A stretch of 10,572 bases of DNA from DASWHK01 sp036398215 (GTDB taxonomy: Bacteria; Acidobacteriota; UBA890): assembly GCA_036398215.1 (NCBI GenBank), contig DASWHK010000312.1:1-10572 (forward strand). Direction: 5' to 3'. The translations under genes and the position numbers were made by a program. Shown piece by piece: positions 1 to 7,216 of this stretch. The notes under the pieces are model-generated. The model saw only the letters and a list, made by a program, of their open reading frames with translations, was not told where the DNA came from and ran no database searches. How positions within the stretch are numbered: position 1 is the first letter of the stretch; each line of letters opens with the position of its first letter.

Positions 1-621
1 CTGACGGTCAGCTTCGCGGCGATCGATTGGGCGATGTCGCTGGAGCCCCACTGGTTCTCGACGATCTACGGGATGCTCTTCGTCGCCGGCCAGGGGCTGG
101 CGACGCTCGCCTTCGCCACCGTGGCGCTGGTCATGCTCGCCGACCTGCCGCCGCTCGTCGCCGTGGTGCGACCGAAGCACTTCCACGACCTCGGCAACCT
201 GACGCTGGCGTTCGTGATGCTGTGGGCGTACATGGCCTACTCGCAGTACCTGATCATATGGTCGGGGAACCTGCCCGAGGAGATCACCTGGTACCTGCAT
301 CGCGGCGCCGGCGGCTGGCAGTACCTCGGGGTGGCGTTGATCTTCCTGCACTTCGCGCTGCCGTTCCTGTTGCTGCTCTCGCGGCGCACCAAGCGGAGCG
401 GCGAGGCCCTGCTGCGGGTGGCGCTGCTGCTGCTGGCGCTGCGCTTCGTCGACATCTACTGGCTGATCGCCCCGGCGTTCTCGCCGCGCCGCTTCACGTT
501 CGGCTGGCTGGACGTGGTGCTGCCGGTGGCGATCGGCGCCCTCTGGATCGCGGCGTGGACCCGCAACCTCGAGTCGTGGTCACTGCTGCCCAACGATCCC
601 AACATGGACGGGGGGAGCTGA
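1..621 (+). CDS. actF: Alternative complex III quinol:cytochrome c oxidoreductase subunit ActF, C-terminal part
   Basis: The frame is open from the first base, so the N-terminal part lies outside the window; 206 residues are visible. The fragment starts within a segment containing AIDWAMSLEPHWFSTIYG (visible residues 7-24), which I recognise as a conserved stretch of ActF-type membrane subunits. It is followed by hydrophobic segments at about residues 24-48, 62-84, 103-125, 137-160 and 170-184, with the conserved HDLGNL and SQYLIIWSGNLPEE pieces between the first ones. ActF is an integral membrane subunit related to the NrfD-like quinol-interacting subunit ActC. The complex oxidises quinol and passes electrons to cytochrome c or directly to an oxidase. 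The position immediately upstream of sco and cox genes matches known act-cox operons. The ATG at 34 is internal and unlikely to be the true start. Family assignment is from motif memory. Confidence 0.85.
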   Translation: MTVSFAAIDWAMSLEPHWFSTIYGMLFVAGQGLATLAFATVALVMLADLPPLVAVVRPKHFHDLGNLTLAFVMLWAYMAYSQYLIIWSGNLPEEITWYLHRGAGGWQYLGVALIFLHFALPFLLLLSRRTKRSGEALLRVALLLLALRFVDIYWLIAPAFSPRRFTFGWLDVVLPVAIGALWIAAWTRNLESWSLLPNDPNMDGGS

Positions 622-1020
622 ATGTCCGCCGCCGACCGTCACGAGCACCCGAGCCGGGACCAGCTCCCCGAAGACTCGCTCGCCCGCGGCCACGAGCTGC
701 GCGACTTCGGCGTGCTGGTGCTGATGGCGGCGCTGGGGGCGATCGGGGCGCTGGTGCTGGTCGTGTCGCTGGCGATGGCGCTGCTGCTCGATGCGCTGGC
801 GGCTCGCGACGCCGATCGGCTGCCGCCGGCCGCGCCGCCGGCCGCGGCCGCGACGCCCCCGCAGCCGAGCCTCGAGGTCGACTCGGGAGCGCTGCTGGGC
901 GAGCTGCGGACGGCGGAAGACGCCTTGCTCGACGGCTACGGTTGGATCGATCGCGAGCAGGGCAGGGTGCGGATCCCGATCGAGCGGGCGATGCAGATCA
1001 TCGCGGAGCGCGGACGATGA
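622..1020 (+). CDS. Small membrane-anchored protein of the act-cox operon
   Basis: This 132-residue protein starts with an ATG directly after the actF stop codon, with a GGGGGGAG ribosome binding site inside the end of actF. It has a hydrophilic, charged N-terminus (1-28), one transmembrane helix (about 30-58), an alanine/proline-rich linker (66-84), and a conserved-looking C-terminal block with YGWIDREQGRVRIPIERAMQ at about 106-125. I recall this last pattern in uncharacterised proteins encoded between actF and sco in other act-cox operons. It may correspond to the small subunit called ActG in some species, but I cannot confirm that. The topology suggests one anchor with the C-terminal block outside the cytoplasm, where it could touch alternative complex III or the oxidase. 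No catalytic or heme-binding motif is visible. Confidence 0.75.
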   Translation: MSAADRHEHPSRDQLPEDSLARGHELRDFGVLVLMAALGAIGALVLVVSLAMALLLDALAARDADRLPPAAPPAAAATPPQPSLEVDSGALLGELRTAEDALLDGYGWIDREQGRVRIPIERAMQIIAERGR

Positions 1021-1838
1021 GGGCGCCGGCAGCGGCTCTGATCACCTTTCTGCTGCTTTCGGTACCGCCGCCGGCGGCTTCGCAGCAGCTGCAGCCGGCC
1101 GAGGTCCTCGAGGCGGTCGGCATCGATCAGAGGCTCGGCGCCCGCCTGCCGGCGGGGCTGCGCTTCCGCGACGAGAGCGGCGCCGAGGTGCGCCTGGTCG
1201 ACTACTTCGGCGACGGCCCGGTCATCCTGATGCCGGTCTACTACGAGTGCCCGATGCTCTGCTCGGTCGCCATCGAGGCGCTGGTGGCGGCCCTCAAGAC
1301 CCTCGACCTGGAGGTCGGCGAGGACTTCGACGTCGTCACGTTCAGCATCGATCCGGGCGAGACGCCGGCGATGGCGGCGGCCGGCGAGCGCCGGGCGCTG
1401 GCCCGCTACGGCCGCGACCCGAGCGTCGCGGCGGGCGGCTGGCACGCGCTGGTCGGCGACCAGCAGTCGATCGGCGAGCTGACCGCGGCGATCGGCTTCC
1501 GTTACCTGTACGACGAGGATCGCGACGAGTACGCCCACGTCAGCGGCGTCATGGTGCTGACCCCCGACGGCCGCCTGGCCCGCTATCTGTACGGCGTCAC
1601 CTACTCGGCGCGCGACCTGCGCCTGGCGCTGGTCGAGGCCGCCGGCGGCGGCATCGGCAGCGTCGCCGACCAGGTGCTGCTGCTCTGCTTCCACTACGAT
1701 CCGGTGAGGGGTCGCTACGGCTTCGCGATCTGGAGCGCCATCCGGGTCCTCGGGCTCGCCACGGTGATCCTGCTGGGCTCCGGTGTCTGGCTGATGCTGC
1801 GGCGCGAGCGCCGCAACGAGGAGGGGACCGATGGGTGA
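1017..1838 (+). CDS. SCO1/SenC family copper chaperone
   Basis: The 273-residue protein starts at the ATG that overlaps the preceding stop as ATGA. The same reading frame is open far upstream, but that is a shadow of actF. Residues 1-22 form a signal peptide (MRAPAAALITFLLLSVPPPAAS). A thioredoxin-like domain follows, with the Cu-binding CPMLC motif (CxxxC, C78 and C82) and the third ligand H174 in YAHVSG. SIDPGE at 110-115 matches the conserved region after the second strand. A C-terminal transmembrane helix (about 240-263) anchors it to the membrane, a layout I recall for Sco proteins of act-cox operons. Sco proteins deliver or reduce copper for the CuA centre of subunit II, which is encoded next. 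The end overlaps coxB by 8 bases, so the two are probably translationally coupled. Confidence 0.92.
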   Translation: MRAPAAALITFLLLSVPPPAASQQLQPAEVLEAVGIDQRLGARLPAGLRFRDESGAEVRLVDYFGDGPVILMPVYYECPMLCSVAIEALVAALKTLDLEVGEDFDVVTFSIDPGETPAMAAAGERRALARYGRDPSVAAGGWHALVGDQQSIGELTAAIGFRYLYDEDRDEYAHVSGVMVLTPDGRLARYLYGVTYSARDLRLALVEAAGGGIGSVADQVLLLCFHYDPVRGRYGFAIWSAIRVLGLATVILLGSGVWLMLRRERRNEEGTDG

Positions 1839-2835
1839 GGGCTTCCCCCTGCTCCCCGAGAGCGCCTCGACGTTCGCCGCCGAGCTCAACCTCTTGTTCG
1901 GTTACCTGACGGCGGTCAGCCTGTTGTTCGCCGGCCTGATCTTCACGCTCGTCGTCGCCTTCGCCATTCGCTTCCGCCGCCGCTCCGAAGGCGACCGCCC
2001 GCAACCGCGAGAGGGGGACCTGCGCCTCGAGGCGCTGTGGACGCTCATCCCGCTGGCGATCGCGCTGAGCTTCTTCGGCTGGGGGGCCGACCTGTTCTTC
2101 CGGATGAAGAGCCCGCCCGCCGATCCGCTCGAGATCTACGTGGTCGGCAAGCAATGGATGTGGAAGGTCCAGCACCAGGAGGGACCGCGGGAGATCAACG
2201 AGCTGCACGTGCCGCTCGGCCAGCCGGTGAAGCTGACGATGACCTCCGAGGACGTCATCCACAGCTTCTACGTCCCGGCGTTCCGCGTGAAGCAGGACGT
2301 GCTGCCGGGGCGCTACACGACCCTCTGGTTCGAGGCCACCCGGACCGGCGAGTTCCACCTGTTTTGCGCCGAGTACTGCGGCACCGAGCACTCGCTGATG
2401 GGCGGCCGGGTGGTGGTGATGAGCCCCGTCGACTACCAGATCTGGCTCGGCGGCGGCCGCAGCGGCGAGTCGCTGGCGGAGGCGGGGGCGCGGCTGTACG
2501 ACCGCCTCGGCTGCAACAGTTGCCACGACGCCGGACCGACGGCGCGCGGCCCGTTGCTCGAGGGCCTGTACGGCAGCGAGGTGGCGCTGGCCGGCGGCGG
2601 CACCGCGATCGCCGACGAAGCCTACCTGCGCGAGTCGATCGTCGAGCCGGGCGCCCGGGTTACCGCCGGCTACGACGAGATCATGCCGACCTACGCCGGG
2701 CAGATCAGCGAGGAGGGGCTGCTGCAGATCATCGCCCACATCCGGTCTCTTGGAGGTGCCCTCTCCTTGCCTGGCCCGGGCGAGCCGGGGGGCGCCCAGC
2801 CGTCGCTCCGCTCCGAGCCGGGTGGCGGGCAATGA
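1831..2835 (+). CDS. coxB: Cytochrome c oxidase subunit II with fused cytochrome c domain (caa3-type)
   Basis: This 334-residue protein has two transmembrane helices (about 20-46 and 68-90) and then a cupredoxin domain. The CuA ligands are all present: H144 (DVIHSFYVP), C179, E181 (backbone), C183, H187 and M190 in CAEYCGTEHSLM. QWMWK (108-112) is the aromatic patch that carries electrons to CuA. A monoheme cytochrome c domain follows (about 213-310), with CNSCH at 228-232 and the likely distal ligand M285 in EIMPTYAG. There is no obvious cleavable signal peptide. The last 25 residues are a Gly/Pro-rich tail. The start is set by GAGGAGGGG at 1819-1827, inside sco. The fused heme domain marks a caa3 oxidase that can take electrons directly from alternative complex III. 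The stop overlaps the coxA start. Confidence 0.96.
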   Translation: MGEGFPLLPESASTFAAELNLLFGYLTAVSLLFAGLIFTLVVAFAIRFRRRSEGDRPQPREGDLRLEALWTLIPLAIALSFFGWGADLFFRMKSPPADPLEIYVVGKQWMWKVQHQEGPREINELHVPLGQPVKLTMTSEDVIHSFYVPAFRVKQDVLPGRYTTLWFEATRTGEFHLFCAEYCGTEHSLMGGRVVVMSPVDYQIWLGGGRSGESLAEAGARLYDRLGCNSCHDAGPTARGPLLEGLYGSEVALAGGGTAIADEAYLRESIVEPGARVTAGYDEIMPTYAGQISEEGLLQIIAHIRSLGGALSLPGPGEPGGAQPSLRSEPGGGQ

Positions 2836-4499
2836 GCGGCGCCGGTGGCGGCGATCGCCGGCGCGGCCGCTACGAGGGCGAGGTCGCCCGCGAGCACTAC
2901 CTGAACGCCGCCTACGGGATCCGCACCTGGTTGCTGACCACCGACCACAAGCGGATCGCGCTGCTCTACCTGATCTCGATCACCCTGTTCTTCTTCCTCG
3001 GCGGGCTGTTCGCGGTGCTGATCCGGCTCGAGCTGCTGACCCCGCCCGGCGATCTGGTGCAGTCGGAGACCTACAACCGGCTGTTCACCATGCACGGGCT
3101 GATCATGATCTTCTTCTTCCTGGTGCCGTCGATCCCGGCGGTGTTCGGCAACTTCCTGTTGCCCTTGATGATCGGCGCCCGCGACCTGGCCTTCCCGCGC
3201 CTCAACCTGGCGAGCTGGTACGTGTTCACGGTCGGCGGCCTGTTCACGCTCGGCGCCGTGGTCGGCGGCGGCGTCGACACCGGCTGGACCTTTTACACCC
3301 CCTACAGCAGCACCTACGCCAACTCGGCGGTGATCCTGACGGCGCTGGGGGTGTTCATCACCGGCTTCTCGTCGATCATGACCGGGATCAACTTCATCGT
3401 CACCGTCCACAAGATGCGCGCCCCGGGGCTGACCTGGTTCCGCCTGCCGCTGTTCGTCTGGGCGCAGTACGCCACCAGCCTGATCATCGTCCTCGGCACG
3501 CCGGTGCTGGCCATCTCGATCACCCTGGTGGCGGTCGAGCGGCTGTTCCGGATCGGCATCTTCGACCCGGCGCTGGGCGGCGACCCGATCCTCTTCCAGC
3601 ACCTCTTCTGGTTCTACTCCCACCCCGCCGTCTACATCATGGTGCTGCCGGCGATGGGGGTGATGAGCGAGGTGATCGCCTGCTTCGCCCGCAAGCGGGT
3701 GTTCGGCTACGCGTTCGTTGCCGCCTCCAGCCTCGCCATCGCCGTGCTCGGCTTCCTCGTCTGGGGGCACCACATGTTCGTCTCCGGCCAGTCGCTGTAC
3801 GCCGGGATGATCTTCTCGGTGCTCAGCATGCTGGTGGCGATCCCGTCGGCGGTGAAGGTCTTCAACTGGACGGCGACGCTCTACGGGGGATCGATCTCGC
3901 TGGCGACGCCGATGCTCTACGCCCTGGGCTTCATCGGGCTGTTCACGATGGGCGGGCTGACCGGTCTCTTCCTGGCGACGCTGGCGGTCGATGTCCACGT
4001 CCACGACACCTACTTCGTCGTCGCCCACTTCCACTACATCATGGTCGGCGGCGCGGTGATGGGGTATCTCGCGGCGATGCACTTCTGGTGGCCGAAGATG
4101 ACCGGCCGCCTGTATCCGGAGCTGTGGGGCAAGGTCTCGGCGGTGATCCTGTTCGTCGGCTTCAACCTGACCTTCTTCCCCCAGTTCGTGCTTGGCTACC
4201 TGGGGATGCCGCGCCGCTACCATTTCTATCCGCCGGAGTTCCAGGTGCTGAACGTGCTGTCGACCGCCGGCGCCTCGATCCTCGGCCTCGGCTACCTGAT
4301 CCCGATGGTCTACCTGATCTGGTCGCTGCGCTACGGGCAGCGCGCCGGCCCCGACCCCTGGCGCGCCAAGGGCCTCGAGTGGACCGTTCCCTCGCCGCCG
4401 CCGGTGCACAACTTCGAAGCCACGCCGCGGGTCACCGAGGAGGCCTACGATTACGCTGCGGTCTTGCCTCCGGCGCCGTTGCCCGAGGAGGGTCGATGA
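2832..4499 (+). CDS. coxA: Cytochrome c oxidase subunit I, A2-like heme-copper oxidase
   Basis: The 555-residue catalytic subunit has twelve or so hydrophobic segments and reduces O2 at a heme a3-CuB site while pumping protons. Visible ligands are H88 (TMHG, heme a), H264 (CuB), H313 and H314 (WGHHMF, CuB), H399 (heme a3) and H401 (heme a). Y268 is placed to form the His-Tyr crosslink. K342 in VKVFNW marks the K-channel. Helix VI reads YSHPAVY (262-268): the glutamate of A1-type oxidases is replaced and a Tyr-Ser pair precedes the histidine, as in A2-type enzymes such as the Rhodothermus caa3 oxidase. The D-channel entrance motif (ARDLAFPRLN) is kept. The start is the ATG overlapping the coxB stop (ATGA), giving normal N-terminal sequence up to the conserved TTDHKRIALLY. 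The stop overlaps coxC. Confidence 0.97.
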   Translation: MSGAGGGDRRRGRYEGEVAREHYLNAAYGIRTWLLTTDHKRIALLYLISITLFFFLGGLFAVLIRLELLTPPGDLVQSETYNRLFTMHGLIMIFFFLVPSIPAVFGNFLLPLMIGARDLAFPRLNLASWYVFTVGGLFTLGAVVGGGVDTGWTFYTPYSSTYANSAVILTALGVFITGFSSIMTGINFIVTVHKMRAPGLTWFRLPLFVWAQYATSLIIVLGTPVLAISITLVAVERLFRIGIFDPALGGDPILFQHLFWFYSHPAVYIMVLPAMGVMSEVIACFARKRVFGYAFVAASSLAIAVLGFLVWGHHMFVSGQSLYAGMIFSVLSMLVAIPSAVKVFNWTATLYGGSISLATPMLYALGFIGLFTMGGLTGLFLATLAVDVHVHDTYFVVAHFHYIMVGGAVMGYLAAMHFWWPKMTGRLYPELWGKVSAVILFVGFNLTFFPQFVLGYLGMPRRYHFYPPEFQVLNVLSTAGASILGLGYLIPMVYLIWSLRYGQRAGPDPWRAKGLEWTVPSPPPVHNFEATPRVTEEAYDYAAVLPPAPLPEEGR

Positions 4500-5143
4500 G
4501 CGTCAGCCCGGCGCTGCAGCACCACTTCGACGACATGCAGCAGCAAAGCCAGGCGGCCGGCCTCGGCATGTGGCTGTTTCTCGCCACCGAGATCATGTTC
4601 TTCGGCGGCCTCTTCGCCGGTTACACGGTCTACCGCTGGCGCTTCCCCGCGGCGTTCGCCGACGCCAGCGGCCACCTCGACGTCCGGCTGGGCGCCGTCA
4701 ATACCGCGGTGCTCATCCTCTCGAGCCTGACGATGGCGCTCGCCGTCCGCGCCGCGCAGCGCGGCCGCCGCCGGGGGCTGTTGCTCTTCCTGATCGTGAC
4801 AATGGCGCTCGGCAGCGTCTTCCTGGGGATCAAGGCCAGCGAGTACGAGCACAAGCTCGAGGAAGGGCTGCTGCCGGGGCCCGGGTTCGTCTATCCGGGC
4901 CCGCAGGCCGGCGCCGCCGAGCTGTTCTTCGGCTTCTACTTCACGATGACCGGGATCCACGCGCTCCACATGGTGATCGGCATCGGCGTGCTGGCTATCT
5001 TGCTGGTCCCGGCGCGGCGCGGCGCCTACTCGGGCAGCTACTTCGCGCCCATCGAGCTGGCCGGCCTCTACTGGCACTTCGTCGACATCATCTGGATCTT
5101 CCTGTTCCCGCTCCTCTACCTGCTCGGCCAGGGGGTCCATTGA
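4496..5143 (+). CDS. coxC: Cytochrome c oxidase subunit III
   Basis: The protein has 215 residues with five predicted transmembrane helices (about 22-46, 66-86, 92-112, 143-173 and 190-212). It is the short five-helix version that lacks the first two helices of mitochondrial-type subunit III. Diagnostic segments are GMWLFLATEIMFFGGLF near the N-terminus, IKASEYEHKL at 112-121, TGIHALHMVIG in helix IV and YWHFVDIIWIFLFPLLYL at the C-terminus. Subunit III stabilises the catalytic core and sustains proton uptake through the D-channel of subunit I. The ATG at 4496 overlaps the coxA stop (ATGA), and the stop overlaps the next start (TTGA). Family assignment is secure. Confidence 0.95.
   Translation: MSVSPALQHHFDDMQQQSQAAGLGMWLFLATEIMFFGGLFAGYTVYRWRFPAAFADASGHLDVRLGAVNTAVLILSSLTMALAVRAAQRGRRRGLLLFLIVTMALGSVFLGIKASEYEHKLEEGLLPGPGFVYPGPQAGAAELFFGFYFTMTGIHALHMVIGIGVLAILLVPARRGAYSGSYFAPIELAGLYWHFVDIIWIFLFPLLYLLGQGVH
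5130..5135 (+). promoter_or_regulatory. Ribosome binding site deciding the TTG start of subunit IV
   Basis: AGGGGG ends four bases before the TTG at 5140. No ATG is available in this frame ahead of the first transmembrane helix, and the TTG overlaps the coxC stop (TTGA). The site and the overlap together support this non-ATG start. Confidence 0.6.
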
Positions 5144-5658
5144 GCGGCGCATCCGGCCAGATCGTCCACAGGGTGGTTCCGGTAGGCGTCTACGTGGCCG
5201 TCTTCATCGCCCTCCTGCTGCTCACCGGCGCCACGGTCTGGGTGGCGCGCTACGACCTCGGAGCATGGAGCTTCCTGCACACCCCGGTGGCCCTGGCGAT
5301 CGCCAGCCTCAAGGCGCTGCTGGTGGTCCTCTTCTTCATGCACGTGCGCGACAGCGAGCGGCTCGTCTGGGCGATCATCGCCGCCGGCCTGCTGTGGCTG
5401 GCGCTGCTGATCTTTCTGACCATGGGCGATTACGTCAGCCGCGAATCCGTAGTCCTTCCCCTGAGCATGAGCACGATGATGCCCGCCGGCCAGGACGGAG
5501 TATTCAACCGTCGCCGACCTGCCGGAGGGCGGCCTCGAGCGGCAAGCCTCGTGCCGCAACGCCCGATCGAGTCGCGCCCGCCGCTCCAGCAGATCTTGCA
5601 TGGGCCGCGCAGGGTTTGCCGCTGTGCCGAATCCCAACCGGTCGCCCGGCAACGGTAA
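5140..5658 (+). CDS. Cytochrome c oxidase subunit IV-like protein with a long C-terminal extension
   Basis: Translation from the TTG at 5140 gives 172 residues. Residues 10-100 match the small prokaryotic subunit IV family: three transmembrane helices (about 13-36, 46-67, 75-96), SLKALLVVLFFMHVRDSERL at 56-75, and a typical ending TMGDYVSRE (94-102). Proteins of this family normally stop near this point, at about 100 residues. Here the frame stays open for about 70 more codons. The extension is Arg/Pro/Ser-rich, has no hydrophobic segment and resembles no family I know. It looks like translated intergenic DNA rather than a domain. Possible explanations are loss of the original stop codon, an upstream frameshift, or a real accessory tail. 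The last gene of the oxidase operon, it ends 15 bases before the sigma-54-type promoter. The core assignment is firm; the reality of the tail is not. Confidence 0.85.
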   Translation: MSGASGQIVHRVVPVGVYVAVFIALLLLTGATVWVARYDLGAWSFLHTPVALAIASLKALLVVLFFMHVRDSERLVWAIIAAGLLWLALLIFLTMGDYVSRESVVLPLSMSTMMPAGQDGVFNRRRPAGGRPRAASLVPQRPIESRPPLQQILHGPRRVCRCAESQPVARQR

Positions 5659-5673
5659 CGGCCCGCGCGCCCG

Positions 5674-5689
5674 TGGCACATCCCTTGCT
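5674..5689 (+). promoter_or_regulatory. Sigma-54-type -24/-12 promoter
   Basis: TGGCAC at 5674-5679 and TTGCT at 5685-5689 match the -24 and -12 consensus (TGGCACG-N4-TTGCW) at every position except the last G of the first element. The invariant GG (5675-5676) and GC (5687-5688) are separated by exactly 10 bases. Transcription would begin near 5700, about 23 bases before the ATG of the histidine kinase, leaving room for its ribosome binding site. Activity would need RpoN and an AAA+ enhancer-binding activator; neither is encoded in the window. Confidence 0.75.
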
Positions 5690-5722
5690 ACAGGAAATAC
5701 GAATGACGAGGAGCAGGAGCCG

Positions 5723-6469
5723 ATGAAGGCCGAAGCCCGAAAAGACGAAACCGTCGCAATCGCGGTGCGGTCCGGGCGCCTCGCCGAGGAGCTCCGCGAG
5801 GAACGGCGGCGCATCGGACGCGAGCTCCACGACACCGTCTGCCAGGAGGTCACCGGGATCCGGCTGATGGCCGGGCGTCTGTTGCGGGAGATCGAGGAGC
5901 GTGACCCGGAGTTGGCGCCGCGCGCCCGCTGCATCGTCGAAGAGCTGGGTCGCGCCGGCGACCAGCTCCGCGACATCGCCCGCGGAATCTTCTCGTCTCC
6001 GGTCGAGGCCTGCGGCCTCGGTGGCGCCCTCGACCAGCTGGCGGCGCGGGTGCGGGCTCGGTCCGGCATCGATTGCCGCTTCGAGTGCGAGGAGCCGGTC
6101 GAGATCGCCGGCCAGGGGCGCGCCGCCGAGCTACTCCGAATCGCCCAGGAGGCGGTGACCAACGCCGTCCGCCACAGCGGCGCCAGCGAGATCGTGATCG
6201 CGCTGAAGCCGGCTGAAGATGGCTGGAAGCTGGAAGTCCGCGACAACGGCAGCGCCTTCCCGTTCGAGGAGGGCCCCCGTGGGGGCATGGGGCTGCAGAC
6301 GATGCGCGACCGGGCCGACCGGATCCGCGCGTCGCTGCGCCTGGCGCCGCCGCCGGTCGGCCCCGGAACGCTGGTATCGTGCTCGTTTCCTGCTGGAGGG
6401 GACCATCCGACACCCGAGCAAGCCCACATGCTCACCCGGAGCACCGGAGTTGATGAGACCAGGGCCTGA
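5723..6469 (+). CDS. Soluble sensor-less histidine kinase, NarL/DegS-type (HisKA_3)
   Basis: This 248-residue protein has no transmembrane helix and no recognisable sensor domain. The dimerisation/phosphoacceptor domain begins almost at once: EERRRIGRELHDTVCQEVTG at 27-46, with H36 as the phosphorylated histidine. The ATPase domain follows, with N-box AQEAVTNAVRHSG (141-153, N147), the G1-like box VRDNGSAF (172-179), the G2-like box GGMGLQTM (187-194) and GPGTLVSCSF (213-222). The second glycine of the DxGxG box is Ala here. ATG 5723 is chosen over the in-frame ATG at 5600: it has AGGAG at 5715-5719, lies downstream of the predicted transcription start, and omits an atypical leader. It probably receives its signal from a partner protein or through another receiver. 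The receiver gene 85 bases downstream is the likely phosphotransfer partner. Confidence 0.9.
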   Translation: MKAEARKDETVAIAVRSGRLAEELREERRRIGRELHDTVCQEVTGIRLMAGRLLREIEERDPELAPRARCIVEELGRAGDQLRDIARGIFSSPVEACGLGGALDQLAARVRARSGIDCRFECEEPVEIAGQGRAAELLRIAQEAVTNAVRHSGASEIVIALKPAEDGWKLEVRDNGSAFPFEEGPRGGMGLQTMRDRADRIRASLRLAPPPVGPGTLVSCSFPAGGDHPTPEQAHMLTRSTGVDETRA

Positions 6470-6496
6470 GGTGGCCGGGAGGCCCCGTGTTCAAGA

Positions 6497-6513
6497 CCGG
6501 CCGTGGTGGCCGG
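6497..6513 (+). repeat. GC-rich hairpin between kinase and receiver genes
   Basis: CCGGCC (6497-6502) and GGCCGG (6508-6513) form a perfect 6-bp stem with a GTGGT loop, 41 bases before the receiver start. In GC-rich DNA such stems arise by chance. It could act as a weak attenuator or mRNA stabiliser. There is no T-run after it. Confidence 0.3.
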
Positions 6514-6554
6514 ACGATGTTAGACGGCCGGACCGGAAGGAGGGCAACGTCCAG

Positions 6555-7016
6555 ATGCGGGTTTCCGTCTCGGCACAAGACACCGCGGCGAAGCGCTCGG
6601 TGCTCATCGTCGAGGACCACCCGCTGGTGCGGCGGGGCTTCCGAGAGCTGCTTTGCGACGAGCCCGACCTGAAGGTTTGCGGCGAATCCGGAGCGTCCGA
6701 GGAGGCGCTGCGCCTCTTCCGCTCGGCGGCCCCCGATCTCGTGCTCGTCGACATCTCGCTGCCCGACGGCAGCGGTCTCGGGCTGGTCGAGAATCTCGTC
6801 GCCCTCGACGCCGATGCCAAAGTCCTCGTGGTTTCCGTCCACGACGACCCGCTCTACGCCGAAAGGGCGCTGAGCGCCGGCGCTCTCGGCTACGTCAACA
6901 AGCAAGAGGACGAGGCGATCTTGCTGCAGGCGGTGCGAAGCGTGCTGAACGGCAACGCCTACGTCAGCCCGGCGGTGTACCGGCGCTGGCCGGAGAGGTC
7001 CCTGCTTGGCGGCTGA
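6555..7016 (+). CDS. Receiver-only response regulator (NarL/FixJ-type receiver without output domain)
   Basis: The 153-residue protein is a complete receiver domain. It shows the acidic pair E20-D21 (VLIVEDHP), the phosphoacceptor D66 in LVLVDISLPDGSG, the switch residue S94 (VVSVHD) and K116 in GYVNKQ. The sequence of each strand and helix is most like NarL/FixJ receivers, which are normally followed by a LuxR-type helix-turn-helix domain for a total of about 210 residues. Here the protein ends after YVSPAVYRRWPERSLLGG. None of the three downstream frames up to 7216 gives a recognisable helix-turn-helix. The ATG at 6555 is preceded by AAGGAGGG (6537-6544). It probably acts by phosphotransfer or protein contact rather than DNA binding, or it is a truncated transcription factor. 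Confidence 0.88.
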   Translation: MRVSVSAQDTAAKRSVLIVEDHPLVRRGFRELLCDEPDLKVCGESGASEEALRLFRSAAPDLVLVDISLPDGSGLGLVENLVALDADAKVLVVSVHDDPLYAERALSAGALGYVNKQEDEAILLQAVRSVLNGNAYVSPAVYRRWPERSLLGG

Positions 7017-7216
7017 CCGCGGTCATGCAACGCCCCGCGACCGGCCCGAATCGCACCTCCGGCGTAGGACGGTCACCTACGGCATCTTGGAGCATTTGCC
7101 GACGGGTCTCGCGGAGGCGGTCAGCTATGTTGATGCGAGGCAAATGAAGGTTTCACGGCGGGTCGCGTCACGAGGGCGCGGCGCCGGCGAGCCAGAACGC
7201 AAAGACAGGACCCCAC

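Noticed and set aside
936..1889. Long minus-strand open frame opposite the Sco gene, and similar ones opposite coxB and coxC
   Set aside because: Same GC-bias artefact; no domains and no credible start sites.
2691..4409. Long minus-strand open frame opposite coxA
   Set aside because: Its translation is His/Asp/Arg/Gln-rich low-complexity sequence caused by the codon bias of the GC-rich coxA strand; coxA itself is unambiguous.
5511..5614. Minus-strand segment reading DLLERRARLDRALRHEA, faintly like a short DUF465-type coiled protein
   Set aside because: The similarity is limited to a few charged positions, there is no suitable start and ribosome site, and the family's C-terminal half is absent.
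5600..5722. Upstream ATG extending the first histidine kinase by 41 residues
   Set aside because: It lies upstream of the predicted sigma-54 transcription start, the leader has no domain, and ATG 5723 has a good AGGAG site.
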